Source: Diplonema japonicum
Lineage: Eukaryota; Euglenozoa; Diplonemea; Diplonemida; Diplonemidae
Assembly: GCA_964019335.1 (NCBI GenBank)
Contig: OZ025711.1
Span: 372,001 to 436,000 of the forward strand
DNA length: 64,000 nucleotides
Direction of reading: 5' to 3'
In this document: positions 1-9,862 of the stretch, in pieces
Numbering within the stretch: position 1 is the first letter of the stretch
Layout: each line of letters starts with the position of its first letter
Notes under the pieces: model-generated
Seen by the model: the letters and a program-made list of their open reading frames with translations, nothing else
Told to the model about the DNA's origin: nothing
Databases searched by the model: none
Program-made: the position numbers and the translations under genes

Positions 1-18
1 TCCTTGCTTTTTTTAGGG

Positions 19-50
<32 letters not shown>

Positions 51-849
51 AACTATCAACACACAATAGTGGGGTAGGGGGGGGACTTTTTCTTTCTTGT
101 TTCGCTCCGAAGGGGGAAGTACTTCAGTTTTTGGTTTCTAAAATTACTTTTTCCCAATAAAAAAAAAAAAGAAAAGAAATATGCATGTGGAATCTAAAGA
201 GAGAGAGAGAAAAAAAAAAAAAAAAAAAAAAAAAACTCTACGAGAAGGAGAAAAATAGCTATTTATTGCCAACAAATTATGAGTCATTATTTAACTCGAG
301 TTCCCGAATCTTTTGCCCGGCAAAATACGGTAAGGAGTGTTAAATAATGGCTCATTTGGCGGCAAGTAAGTCGTTTTATTTCACTCTTCGTCATTTGAGT
401 CACTCTTAACTGCTTTCACTGGAGATTTCTCTAAGATAATACGGGGTAGCTATTTCGCCGTGGCATTTTAAGGGGAAGTAAAGCAGTTTACTCCCCAAAA
501 AAAATCTTTTCAGAGACCCATTTTTTCACTCTGAAGCGTTAAATAATGAGCCCTCCTAGTGAGTGAAGAAAATGACGAAGAGTGAAATGGAAAAAAAAAA
601 AAAAAAAAAGAAGAAGAAAAAAAGTTAGCAGGACATACATTGGAAGGTGTTTCCTACCCTGTAATCTAAGCCAAGAATCTAACTACTTTCTTAGGGGTAT
701 ATTCTTGAGCAGGCCTGAAAATGCGACCGACTTAAAAATAATAATAAAAAAAAAAAAAAATACATACTTTTTCATTTTTTCCTTTTTTATTTCTCTCCCC
801 CCCCCCCCCCATCCCATTTCTTTTTTTAAAAAAACCACCTCCCCCCTCT
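1..849. other. Spacer beyond the 3' end of the SAS-4 gene
   Basis: No gene is seen here. The stretch holds poly-A runs (about 20-43, 214-234, 589-610), a C run near 797-811, and an inverted-repeat complex at 279-588 that is listed separately. Short frames through the homopolymers encode only Lys/Phe-rich strings. Confidence 0.6.
279..588. repeat. Nested inverted repeats, possible foldback or MITE-like element
   Basis: A 17-base arm at 279-295 (ATGAGTCATTATTTAAC) is matched by its reverse complement at 339-355 with one mismatch, and a related GTTAAATAATGAGC copy lies at 538-551. A second, perfect 19-base arm at 378-396 (ATTTCACTCTTCGTCATTT) has its exact reverse complement at 570-588. Between them, near 471-496, is a small hairpin with GGGGAAGTAAA/TTTACTCCCC arms. 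No coding capacity is seen. Whether this is mobile or only a structured 3' flank cannot be told from one copy. Confidence 0.55.
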
Positions 850-3317
850 TCAAGGTCGTCCTCTTTGAACCGTACCGTCAGCAAAGATACTGTTTTTTTT
901 TTTTTTTTAGACTTCCCCTTCAACACACCTCTCCTCCTCCCCATCAGGGTAGATATATTTCAATGTCCCGTCAGGAAATGCGATCTCTTTCATGCCATCC
1001 GGGAAGTGCCTTTCAACTTGCTGCAAAAAAAAAAAAAAAAAAAAAAAAAAAATTAGAGAATACAGTAAACAACGGTACCTGGCTGGACTCGAACTCAAAC
1101 ACCTGCACCCCATCAGGGTAAGTGGTGTGACGCGTTTTGGCTTGGGAATAGTAATAGACCACCTTCCCTCGGGGGTAGGTCTGTGTTTTTTTCCCCCCCC
1201 TCTTTTTTTCCCCCCTTCTTATACCTTCCTGATATCGCCGTTGTTGAACTTCAAGACCTGGTGCCCTGTAGGGAGGATCACCTTTCGTGTTCCGTTTGTG
1301 TAGATAACTTCCTTCTTTTTGCTTTTGTACATCTTCTCGAACTTACCATCCCCGTATTTCCTCTCATCAACAACTATGTCCCCTGGGACATCGTCTGCTG
1401 GCTCTGCCTCATCGTCCTCTTGCGAGTGTATGATTCTCCTTGCGAAGCGCCTTTCGTCGTTTCGCTTCTCGCGTTTCTCATCTTCTGCCGCCCTCTCTCT
1501 TTCTCTTTCTCTTTCCTTTTCCCTGTCTAGTTCTTTTTCCCTTTGTTCTCTTTCCTTCTCCAGATCTTTTTCCCTTTGTTCCCTTAGTATCCTTTGCTCT
1601 TGTTCCCTTTCCCTCTGTTCTCTCAGCTCTCTTTGCTCCCTTTGTTCTCTCAGCTCTCTCTGTTCCCTCAGCTCTCTTTGTTCTCTTAGCTCTCTTTGTT
1701 CTTGTTCTCTCTCCCTTTGTTCCAGCTCGCGTTGCTCTCTTAGTTCCCGCTCTTTCTGTTCCCTTTCTCTCTCCCTCTCTCTTTCCCTTTCCTTCTCGCG
1801 GTCCCTTTCCAGTTCCCGTTCCCGCTCCCGCTCCCGCTCCCGCTCCCTTTCCCTTTCCTCTCTTTCGCGTTCCCTTTCCTCCCTCTCCCTCTCACGCTCC
1901 CTCTCTCTTTGTTCTCTTTCTCTTTCTTGCTTGTCTAGCTCGTCGTAGTAGTCATCCTGTAGTGTTGTGGGGAGAAAACCTTTAAAAAAAAAAAAAATAG
2001 ACATACATCAGGAGTGTCCTGCTTGGAATGCTTGCTGGGTGTGCTTCCCAAGTCGTTGTACTGGTCGTAAGAGTTATAAGAGTGGTCGTCGCGGAGGGGT
2101 CTGGGGGCGGCACGCGGTGCACCCCTTTGCCGCAGTTGTTCGGTTTGTGTTTTCTTCAACACGTTGTTGAGCTGCACGTTCTTCTGCTGCATTTCCTTCA
2201 GCTGCTTCTGAAGACGTTCGGACTGCGCCTTGTATCTGTACTCCTTCTGCCTCCACTCGTCCTTTAACAAAGTCAGCTCGTCGTGCAACTGTTCCAGCTC
2301 CTCTCTGTCCTTTCTAGCCTGCGGTTGCGAAGCCGTGAGCGCCCTGCAACGTTCTTGCAGAACAAGCCTTTCCTTCTTTAGCTTTTTGAGCTCCGCGGTT
2401 AGCTTTATCTCTGTGTCCTCTTGGATCTGCTTGTCGGCAAGCTGCTTGGATTTCTCGAAGGACTCCTCTTTCTTCCGGAGGTTGTTGGCCTGCCTGCTGT
2501 ACATGTTGACCATGGCATCGAGTTCCTGCAGCTTCTCCTCCCACATCCTCCCGTATTCGTCGTCTCTTGCACGGCCCTTCTCTTTTTCACGGTCTCTTTC
2601 ACGAGCAGGTTTCCTCATCACCCGTGGGGATATCGAAACAGGTAATGTTTCAAAATCATCGGAAGCAGTCATATCCATGTCATCAGAAAAATCGTCTTCA
2701 TGCCGTGGCCTGCGTTGCACACGAGAAGGCTGCCCTCGACGGCTGATGGGAACAGACCGCGCGCGGGAACGCTGTGGGTCCTGCCTGCTACGTCTGATGG
2801 CGGTGAGGTCGTCCTCGTCATCCGTCTCAAAGGTGAGGGGCGGGTTGAGGTCGTACGACCTGTCGTTAGAATCCTGCGTGTCGTCAAACGTGTTCTGGCG
2901 GTCCTCATATATTTCATCTTGTGGAAGTTGTGGCTGCTTATGTAAAGGCGGCTCCGATACAAAATTATTCTGTTGCGGTGGAGGGGGTTTTGATGGCAAG
3001 ACAACCATCGCATCGCTGAACTTGTCTTGACGCGACTGTCTTTTAAACCCTTGGATTGCACTCTTTAGCTGCCGTGTTTTCGGTCCGTTCGGGGAAATGC
3101 CTGTCACGGGTGATGTAGGGGCGCTTCCTGTCGAGCTTGCCCCAGGGCCCAGTGCGCCGACCCCTTCTCCTTTTTTCAAAAACTGTCTCGGTCTGCTGCT
3201 GCTGTTCGTTCGCTGTGTTTTCTTCTCAGGCACACCGCCGCCTCCAAACGAAACAGTGAAGGCCTCGGCCTTTCTTCTACCCAATGGTGCATCCTCTGAT
3301 CCACCACTGATAGGCAT
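850..3317 (-). CDS. SAS-4/CPAP (CENPJ)-like centriole assembly protein, 5 exons
   Basis: Exons 3317-2007, 1956-1225, 1180-1079, 1020-929 and 889-850 join to about 758 aa. The C-terminus is a TCP10/G-box domain: beta-strand repeats such as [37 protein letters not shown] and IFADGTVQ run on across all four junctions, which supports the splicing. The N-terminal half is disordered and basic, followed by a coiled coil (about residues 300-430). Exon 2 carries a long Glu/Arg-rich stretch of EREREQRE type, probably a single charged helix. Known family role: CPAP/SAS-4 binds tubulin and controls centriole and basal-body length; the G-box binds STIL/Ana2-type partners. The start at 3317 was chosen because the frame upstream is low-complexity and a CAG acceptor lies 14 nt before it. 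Introns are 50, 44, 58 and 39 nt. Confidence 0.85.
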
Positions 3318-4013
3318 GCTTAGCCCCCCCCTGAATGGTGTTGTTGTGAAATGCGAAATGAGAGGGGTTTTCAGAACACGGTGAAGGACGCAGTAAGAGA
3401 GAGAAAATATTTTGGAAGGTGCACGAAAAAAAAAGGGGGGAGAGAGAGAGAGAGAGGGTGAAGAAAGAAGGGGCACATCCCCAGAAACATGGTAGGCTGG
3501 CCTGTGGTGAAATCGCGATGAACAAAACAAAACAAAACAACAGAACTAAAAAAAAAAAAAAAAAAAAAAAAATGATAATCGCACTACCCCCCCCCCCCCC
3601 CCCCCCCCCCTTCTTTTTATGTTTTTTTCTCTCTTGTAATGTGCTTTCCCTCGTCCTTCTTTTTTGTTTTGTTTTTGTTTCTTTTATCCCTCCCCTCTCT
3701 TCCCTCCTTCCTTCCCTCCCCCCTCTTTTTTCCACCCCATTTTTTCGGGCTTCAAAAAGGCCCGTTTTTAACGGGTTTATTTTTTCATTTTTTCTTTTTT
3801 TTTTTATATCTGTAATATATTGCACACCCCTCCTAAAAAAAAAAAAAAGAGAAAAAAAAAAAAACGACTATTCTTCGCTGTCAGACCGCAGGTTGAAGTC
3901 GATTCTTTTTTTCATTGGAGGGGGCGCGAAGAAAAACAACAACAACAACAACAAAAAAAAAAAAAATCACCCCTCCCCTCCTTCTCCTAAAAGCAGCACA
4001 GAAGTACGACAAG

Positions 4014-4049
<36 letters not shown>

Positions 4050-4135
4050 GTAGTGAGGATCCATCCTGTTCAAAGAAAATCTTGATTACAGGGAAAGGCA
4101 ACGTGTAGAGGTATGGGGGGAGGGTGCCACATTTA
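3318..4135. other. Low-complexity spacer
   Basis: Contains a 25-base A run at 3548-3572, a 24-base C run at 3587-3610, a GA repeat near 3437-3456, an AAC repeat near 3936-3952 and a further long A run near 4017-4047. I see no gene. Confidence 0.6.
3331..3336 (-). promoter_or_regulatory. Possible leader/intron acceptor TTCAG before SAS-4 gene
   Basis: The sense strand reads CATTCAG ending 14 nt before the ATG at 3317. It fits a 5' UTR splice acceptor (cis or spliced-leader). No leader sequence can be seen in the window. Confidence 0.3.
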
Positions 4136-4471
4136 TTATCGCTTTGTGTCACCTGTGTTTGCTGCAAACACCTGGCGGTCGATTAGAAGCTGTTGCATGT
4201 TCTCGATGTAAGGCCGTAGCTGCACCACGACTTCCGTGCGAACAACGTTATCAGACGACTCACCTTGCACGGCCTTTAGGGTGGTGTAGCATTCCTTTAC
4301 AATACTAGTGTCGCCTTCTGAGAGGACTTCGCTGATCGACTCATAATTATCAGTAAGGTAGCTTATGAAGTACTCAGCTTCCGGACTGGAATTGAAACAG
4401 TCATTTTTTCCCGCTTTCGGTGTTTCGGTTGTCGGCTGCACAGCCTCTTCTGTGCTCGCACCGCAACCCAT
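4136..4471 (-). CDS. Small protein with N-terminal myristoylation/palmitoylation motif (MGCGAS)
   Basis: 111 aa, single exon. It starts MGCGAST, a classic dual-acylation signature: Gly2 for N-myristoylation and Cys3 for palmitoylation. The rest is a compact acidic sequence predicted to be mostly helical, with no further motif I recognise. By inference it is a membrane-anchored cytosolic protein of the cortex, flagellum or plasma membrane. The frame has ordinary composition unlike the homopolymer spacers around it and ends in a normal stop, so I believe it is real. Confidence 0.65.
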   Translation of the reverse strand: MGCGASTEEAVQPTTETPKAGKNDCFNSSPEAEYFISYLTDNYESISEVLSEGDTSIVKECYTTLKAVQGESSDNVVRTEVVVQLRPYIENMQQLLIDRQVFAANTGDTKR

Positions 4472-4617
4472 ATACCCCCTTTCCCCCCCTTTTTTTTTTG
4501 TCGTTATTTTTTTTTTTTACCCCCCGTCAGATTTTTCAGGAAAAAAAAGTGGGGGGGGGAAAAAAGAACGAAAATTCTCACATTCATTTCTCTTTTTTTT
4601 TTTTTTTTTTTTGTTGT

Positions 4618-4986
4618 TCAATTGCGTGGCGGCGGTGGTCGGGTTCGCAGGAAATCAAGGTCGGTTTTCGGAATTTTTCTGTGCCGCGCGCTCCGTTTCG
4701 TGCTGTGCCCTCTGTCCGTTGTCGTGATAGGGGAACGCGGCCGCCCCCCAAGTACCCGCCTTTTTTTTTTGTTCGTTTTTCTTTTTTTTCTGGGAGAGGC
4801 ATACCCGGATTTGAACCCCTCGCCACCCACGTCGGCCCGCTTTTCATCCTGCCTCCTCCTCAGCTCTCCTGATAGATATCTCAGCACAACACCCACGGCG
4901 CACCCCACAGCTATGCCTATGGTCACCTCTTTCGCCTTTTCCTTGCGCAGCCTCAAACAGAAACCCCCCGGCAGTGGTATCACCAT
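4618..4986 (-). CDS. Small hypothetical protein with one membrane helix
   Basis: 122 aa as an open frame. Residues about 20-40 (VTIGIAVGCAVGVVLRYL) form one transmembrane helix flanked by Lys/Arg, followed by a basic tail. A GTATGC...GGACAG stretch inside the tail (about 4720-4813) could be a cis-intron that keeps the frame, because the low-complexity part between it is Lys/Arg-rich; the shorter spliced form would be equally open. No family recognised. It could be a small organelle membrane subunit, but that is a guess. Confidence 0.45.
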   Translation of the reverse strand: MVIPLPGGFCLRLRKEKAKEVTIGIAVGCAVGVVLRYLSGELRRRQDEKRADVGGEGFKSGYASPRKKRKTNKKKRRVLGGRPRSPITTTDRGHSTKRSARHRKIPKTDLDFLRTRPPPPRN

Positions 4987-5317
4987 GACCCTATTTTTTT
5001 AAAATGGTTCGAGTCCCCCCCCCCCTGCAGCCTCCCAACATACTCCGGTATCGCCCTCAACAGCGTGCCGATCCACCCCGGGCCCTCATCTCGCTTTCTT
5101 TCCGTTACTATGTAGCGAGACATGATGGTGCTGGCTTGATTGGCGGTATTCCCCCAACAGCCTTTCCCCCTTCCCTGTTAAGTTAATGTGGAAGGATATT
5201 TCACTCAAAGGGGGGGTTGAAGAACTTGTTTGTGGCCGCCCTCCCACCTCCACTTGGAAAAGCGGAGTAAATTAAGGATTAAGGAGGGGGAAAGAAAAGG
5301 GGGGGAAGTCCCATGTC
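4987..5317. other. Spacer
   Basis: No supported gene. C-rich run at about 5017-5028. A GGTTCGAGTCC string here resembles a tRNA T-arm but no tRNA fold surrounds it. Confidence 0.5.
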
Positions 5318-7852
5318 TCACTCAGGCTGTGTTTCGTCCTTGATTTTGCTGAGAACGTCCAACTCCTGCACCCCTCTGTGGCAGTCAGAGTCAACACAGT
5401 CACGTTCCTTTGCCTCCAATCTCATGGAGAGGTACCGATGGGAATCTTCGTGCACAACGCAGCGTAAAATAGCAGCGTGGGAGGCTAGAGAGGCGGACTC
5501 AGAGGCCTCCTGGTTGGTGAGAGACGACACGGTGAGGGAGAGACAGTGGAGGAGGTCGAGCTGTTGGAGGATGAGGGTGCCCTTGGAGTCCTTGGACCGG
5601 AGGAGAGACTTGTATTCGCGGTTTGCAGCGGTAACCAGCCCGTGGCGGACGATGTCCTCCTGTGCCACGGCGCCTGCGAGGGCCTCCCTGTGCTTCAGGA
5701 TGATTCGTGCTTTTCGTTGTTTTTCGCACACCCCTCGCCGCTTTGTGTTTTCTTTGTATTGCGTTTCCTCCAACTGCAGTGCAACCTGAGGCAGCCCCAC
5801 AGCAGGCAAGAGCAACCCGACGCTTTCCGCGTCCTGAGAGTCCAGCCTGTCCGACCACCCTTGCTCCCGCCTCCGCAGCTTGTCATGTGGAACGGGTTTT
5901 CTCTTTGTGACGGTGGATGCTTTTTTCTTTGCCTGCCGTGCTGTTTTCTGCACAGGGCGGTGTATCACAGGGAGCAGTGTTGTGTCTTTGGGTGGGTCGT
6001 CCTGCAGCGATGGCGTCCAGTCGACCCTTCCATGGAGGCTTGCAGCCAGAGGGTGCCCCCGCCCGAGGAAGTCGATCCTTTCAGAGAACATCACCTCCCA
6101 CCGCCTGAACTTGACAGGGTTCTCCGCGGTCAGCGACGGCGACACCGATGCTGCAGCCACGATGTAGTTGTGAATGCAGGTGAGCTCTTTACACACACGT
6201 TCGTGGCCTTTGCTGAGAAGCATAGTCAGCTGCCCGGCAGGCAGCCCGACGGGCTTGGCACCCATGACAGACAACAACCCAACCCGCCCTCTGCTGTGCC
6301 CTACAATTTTCCAATCTTCACCCCACACGAAGAAGATGGTTCCTAACGAATACGTGCTTGGGTGGATTTCCATGGCGTGCGGCAGACAGCCAAAAACCTT
6401 GTTGTCGTTCAAGGAGGTGACCCCTATCCTGCCCCTGCTATGCGATGTGACCTTTGCAACCATTCCTGTCTCGGTTTGCACAATGGACTTCAAAGGAAAC
6501 CTCGCCCTCACCGCAGCCGTCGCTGACACAGATGTGAAAGGCCTCAGGAGGCCCAACGCCTTGCGGGACGTCGTGAGGGCTCCTTGACGCGACCCCATGG
6601 ACAGCTGTACAGCAGATAGATTGGTGTACGTTTCTGTGGAAGGCGATAAATCAACAGCAGCTTGAAGATCGTGGAATGATGCACGGAGCTGGTTGTTTTT
6701 CTTGCGCAGACAAGCCAGGTTGTTGTAGAGCATGCCTTGTATGGCCTGGAAGACCTTTTTAAATTGAGGGAAAGCGTCCATGCTGGCCTCCGATAGAAGT
6801 TGGATCGAGTCTGAAAGAACCATGGTTTTGATCTCTTCGTCTTTGACTTCGGTGCAGTGTTTCATGACGACCCTCCCCACGCAGTGCACGGCCTCCAGAC
6901 GGTCGAGGTCCTGGTCGTTGAAGATCTCGCGGCACAGGTCCGTGTCGAATTCAAACTCAGTTTTTATCTCGCTGGGTGTGGTTGGGGTTCGTTTCTGCAG
7001 TCTTTTTTCGACGAGGACCGACAGACGATGGGGGCGTTTTGCCGCCTGTGGTAATGTCATGCTTCCTTCACAAACGGGACCCACTGTCTCCCTCGCTTCA
7101 GGGTCGAGCTGTGCAGAGTACGCGTCAAGAGAGTGATACTCCTTAGAGTAAACCTGGCAGGACCTCATGGCAAGAAGCCCCACCATTTCAAGACTGCTCG
7201 ACACCGTCTTCCTAGACCCTCCATGACCAAGGAAGACCAAAGATCGTGAGACCGGTATGTACATCCCTGTTGAGGACGATGACGCAATGAGGTCTCTTGG
7301 ACAAGGGTCGTTGGTGTTGATGTATATCCGTGCAGTGATTTGATGTATTTTCATGAGATCTTTGACGTCCCATGTGGTGCTGTAGGCGAGCATAGGTGCG
7401 CCAAAGGTGACGAGTCTGATGTGTGCGTTGGGGGGTGTCATGGACTCGTTCACCGCGATGATGGCGAGCAGTGTTGCAACCGCACCCGCAGTACCGTGGC
7501 CTGTGAACGTGACGGTTGTTGCCATGTTTTTTATGTTCGTGAGGTCGCGTCTTATAAGTAAGATCATGGTTTTTGCTTGTTGTAGAAATATGCCGCGAAC
7601 GGGGCACGATCCGCCTTTCACTGTCGTGAGCTTCAGGGTGGTCCCTTCGCGGGGTGGTGGAGGGGGGTACCCTCCCAGCGTTACAATGTAGTGCCGCGTT
7701 GCCTTCTCGTAAGCGATGTACCCGTGCTCCACCACCTTCACTATCTTCAACGATATCCCTCTTTTTTCCCTCAGATTTTCTGTTATTCCTTCCACCTTTC
7801 CCCTTTCAAGACCTCCCGCTTCGCAGAGTTTACAACAAACAGCATCTTCCAT
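5318..7852 (-). CDS. Class-3 lipase-fold protein with the nucleophile elbow Ser replaced by Gly, plus TPR-like and repeat regions
   Basis: 844 aa, single exon. Residues about 90-250 look like a fungal-type (class 3) lipase alpha/beta hydrolase: FTGHGTAGAVATLL at the nucleophile elbow (normally GHSxGG), then VTFGAPML, INTNDPCPRDL in the acid region, and HSLDAY at the expected His position. The catalytic Ser position is Gly (codon GGT at 7493-7495), so a catalytically dead pseudo-lipase is likely. The middle (about 400-480) has TPR-like helices (YNNLACLRKKNNQLRASF, TYTNLSAVQLSMG). It is followed by two similar segments, SHSRGRIGV and GHSRGRVGLL, that may be small beta modules. The C-terminus is basic and coiled. 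A TGTAG acceptor lies 17 nt before the ATG. No signal peptide is seen, so it is probably cytosolic. Confidence 0.65.
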   Translation of the reverse strand: MEDAVCCKLCEAGGLERGKVEGITENLREKRGISLKIVKVVEHGYIAYEKATRHYIVTLGGYPPPPPREGTTLKLTTVKGGSCPVRGIFLQQAKTMILLIRRDLTNIKNMATTVTFTGHGTAGAVATLLAIIAVNESMTPPNAHIRLVTFGAPMLAYSTTWDVKDLMKIHQITARIYINTNDPCPRDLIASSSSTGMYIPVSRSLVFLGHGGSRKTVSSSLEMVGLLAMRSCQVYSKEYHSLDAYSAQLDPEARETVGPVCEGSMTLPQAAKRPHRLSVLVEKRLQKRTPTTPSEIKTEFEFDTDLCREIFNDQDLDRLEAVHCVGRVVMKHCTEVKDEEIKTMVLSDSIQLLSEASMDAFPQFKKVFQAIQGMLYNNLACLRKKNNQLRASFHDLQAAVDLSPSTETYTNLSAVQLSMGSRQGALTTSRKALGLLRPFTSVSATAAVRARFPLKSIVQTETGMVAKVTSHSRGRIGVTSLNDNKVFGCLPHAMEIHPSTYSLGTIFFVWGEDWKIVGHSRGRVGLLSVMGAKPVGLPAGQLTMLLSKGHERVCKELTCIHNYIVAAASVSPSLTAENPVKFRRWEVMFSERIDFLGRGHPLAASLHGRVDWTPSLQDDPPKDTTLLPVIHRPVQKTARQAKKKASTVTKRKPVPHDKLRRREQGWSDRLDSQDAESVGLLLPAVGLPQVALQLEETQYKENTKRRGVCEKQRKARIILKHREALAGAVAQEDIVRHGLVTAANREYKSLLRSKDSKGTLILQQLDLLHCLSLTVSSLTNQEASESASLASHAAILRCVVHEDSHRYLSMRLEAKERDCVDSDCHRGVQELDVLSKIKDETQPE

Positions 7853-8635
7853 TATTCGAGGGGGGCCGCTACAGAGGGTATCCCATCGTGAGGAACAACA
7901 AATACGGAAAAAAAAAAAAAAAAAACTGGAAGAGTTTGGGGAGGGGGGAGAGATAGGATTTTTTTTTGATATTCTTTTCCCCTTTCATTCTCCATTTCCC
8001 CCTCCCTATTTGTTTCTGGGGGAAGAATAGGGGGGGGGGGGGGATGGGAAGAAGAAAAGGGGGGGAAATAAAAAAAGAAATTTCCCCATCAGCTACAGCT
8101 TTTAAAGGTTCTTCCTCCCCTCCTCTTTTTTTTTCTTCTTCTTTTTTTTTCTCTTTTTTTTTCCTCTCTTTTTCTTTCGGAAATCCGGGGAACAGAGGGG
8201 AAAAGCCACCAGAACAAAAAGAGGGAAACAACCGAGATGGTTTTTCGTTTTCTTTTCTCTGGAGGACAGCCGCCTTGCTGCATGGAAGAAATGAATGAAG
8301 AGAAAACGGTATGTAACCGCTACACGCACCAATGCAAAAAAAATAAAAATAAAAAAGAAGAAAAGAAGAGAAATAAAAAAAAAGCGAAGAAGTCTGCTTT
8401 TGTTCCTCTACTTTTCCTTTTCCCTTTCTTTCCAATTTTATCTAAAAGTAGGGTTCGCCGGACGATGAAACAGAGGACAAGGAATGAGGGACACACTGAG
8501 AAAGGTCACAAGAACAACGACAGGAAGTAATAAAAAAAAGGAAAAACCCTCAAAGGAAAAAAAAAAAAAAAAACGCGCAAGTTTGTCCCGTGTACAGTAC
8601 CACAGGTAAGTAAGGATGTTGGCTATGAGCCATTT
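7853..8635. other. Low-complexity spacer
   Basis: Mostly homopurine/homopyrimidine sequence (A run near 7906-7923, G run near 8031-8043, T/C-rich 8100-8180). Frames through it are Lys- or Phe-rich and not credible genes. Confidence 0.55.
7869..7874 (-). promoter_or_regulatory. Possible splice acceptor CTGTAG before the lipase-like gene
   Basis: The sense strand reads TACCCTCTGTAG, with the AG 17 nt before the ATG at 7852. The spacing matches that in front of other genes here. Confidence 0.3.
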
Positions 8636-9862
8636 TCACAGCACTCTGGTCGCATTCTTGCAGTCCTTGTTGGCAAGGTTCAGCTCAGCAGCACCCTTGG
8701 TAAGCTGAGCGCTGACTTGGAGCAGGTCAGTCCTGCAGGCGATCTTGTCGCCAGAGGTACCGCACTTGTCCGCTGCAGCCGCCGCGGGTGAGACAGCCCC
8801 AGTGAGAGCAGTCTGCGAAGCAACCAGTTCAGTGTGGCAGGTGCCTGTCTTGGGGCACTCCGCAACAGTCGTATTCACCGCCTTGCTCACTGCGTCCACA
8901 GCCGTCTGTGCCTTCCCCGCAGCGTCGTGGCACGAGGTGTCCGTCCCATTCGTGCACGCCTCCGAAGCCTTCAGCACGCTCTCGAAAGCGGCCGCCATGC
9001 GTGCAGCACCCACAGTGATGGCTGCATTGCAGATCTGCGAACCAACCTTCTTCCCAGCACACATTGTGGCTGCTTCCCCAGCGAACACAGCGCCCCTGGC
9101 AACCTCAGTGTCCACCATGAGGAGGTCGATCCTGCAGTGAACCTTGTCGATGCCGGTCCTGCCACAGGTGGTGGTCGCGTTGTGCATCAGGATCACAGCG
9201 GTGTCGAGGGAGGTGTCGGCCACAGCAACATGCCTGCCGCACCTGGCGGTCGGGTCACCGCACTCACCAACAGCCCTCTTCGAGTCGGTGCTCGCGGCCC
9301 TCACGGTGGTGGAGGAGGCAGCCACAGCAGACTTGCATTCTGCGCTGGTTCCATTGGTGCAAGCAGAGTTGGCAGAGCCGAGGTCCCTGCCAGCGTCACC
9401 AACACGGGTGAGCACGAGAGCAACCTCAGCCTCACACACGGCTGTCCCGACCTTCTCAGCCTTCTTCCCGTTGCACATGGTCGAAGCCTCAGCGGCGAAG
9501 GCGGCGGCCCTGGCAACCTCAGTGTCCACCATGAGGAGGTCGATCCTGCAGTGAACCTTGTCGATGCCGGTCCTGCCACAGGTGGTGGTTGCGTTGTGCA
9601 TCAGGATCACAGCAATCTCAAGAGACGAAGAGGCGGTGGCAACGTGCCTGCCGCACCTGGCGGTCGGATCACCGCACTCACCCACAGCCCTTCTGGCATC
9701 GGTGTTGGCAGAGGTGACAGCGTGGGTGGCAGTGGCAACGGCGGCCTTGCAGGCATCGTTGGTGCCGTTGGTGCAAGTGCTCGAAGCAGAAACCAAGTCA
9801 CGGGCAGCGTCGTTGATACGGGTCAGCACCAGCACCACCTCAGCCTCGCACACAGGGGTGTC
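8636..9862 (-). repeat. Block shared with 11898-13124 (3' three modules)
   Basis: The 1227-base block from the stop codon back through the last three modules appears base-identical to 11898-13124 (offset 3262) wherever I compared it. Identity stops at the stop codon on one side and at the inter-module linker on the other. Confidence 0.75.

Noticed and set aside
4996-5017. T-arm-like GGTTCGAGTCC, and GGTTCAAATCC on the minus strand near 4813
   Set aside because: No acceptor stem, D-arm or anticodon arm can be drawn; the second lies in a coding frame.
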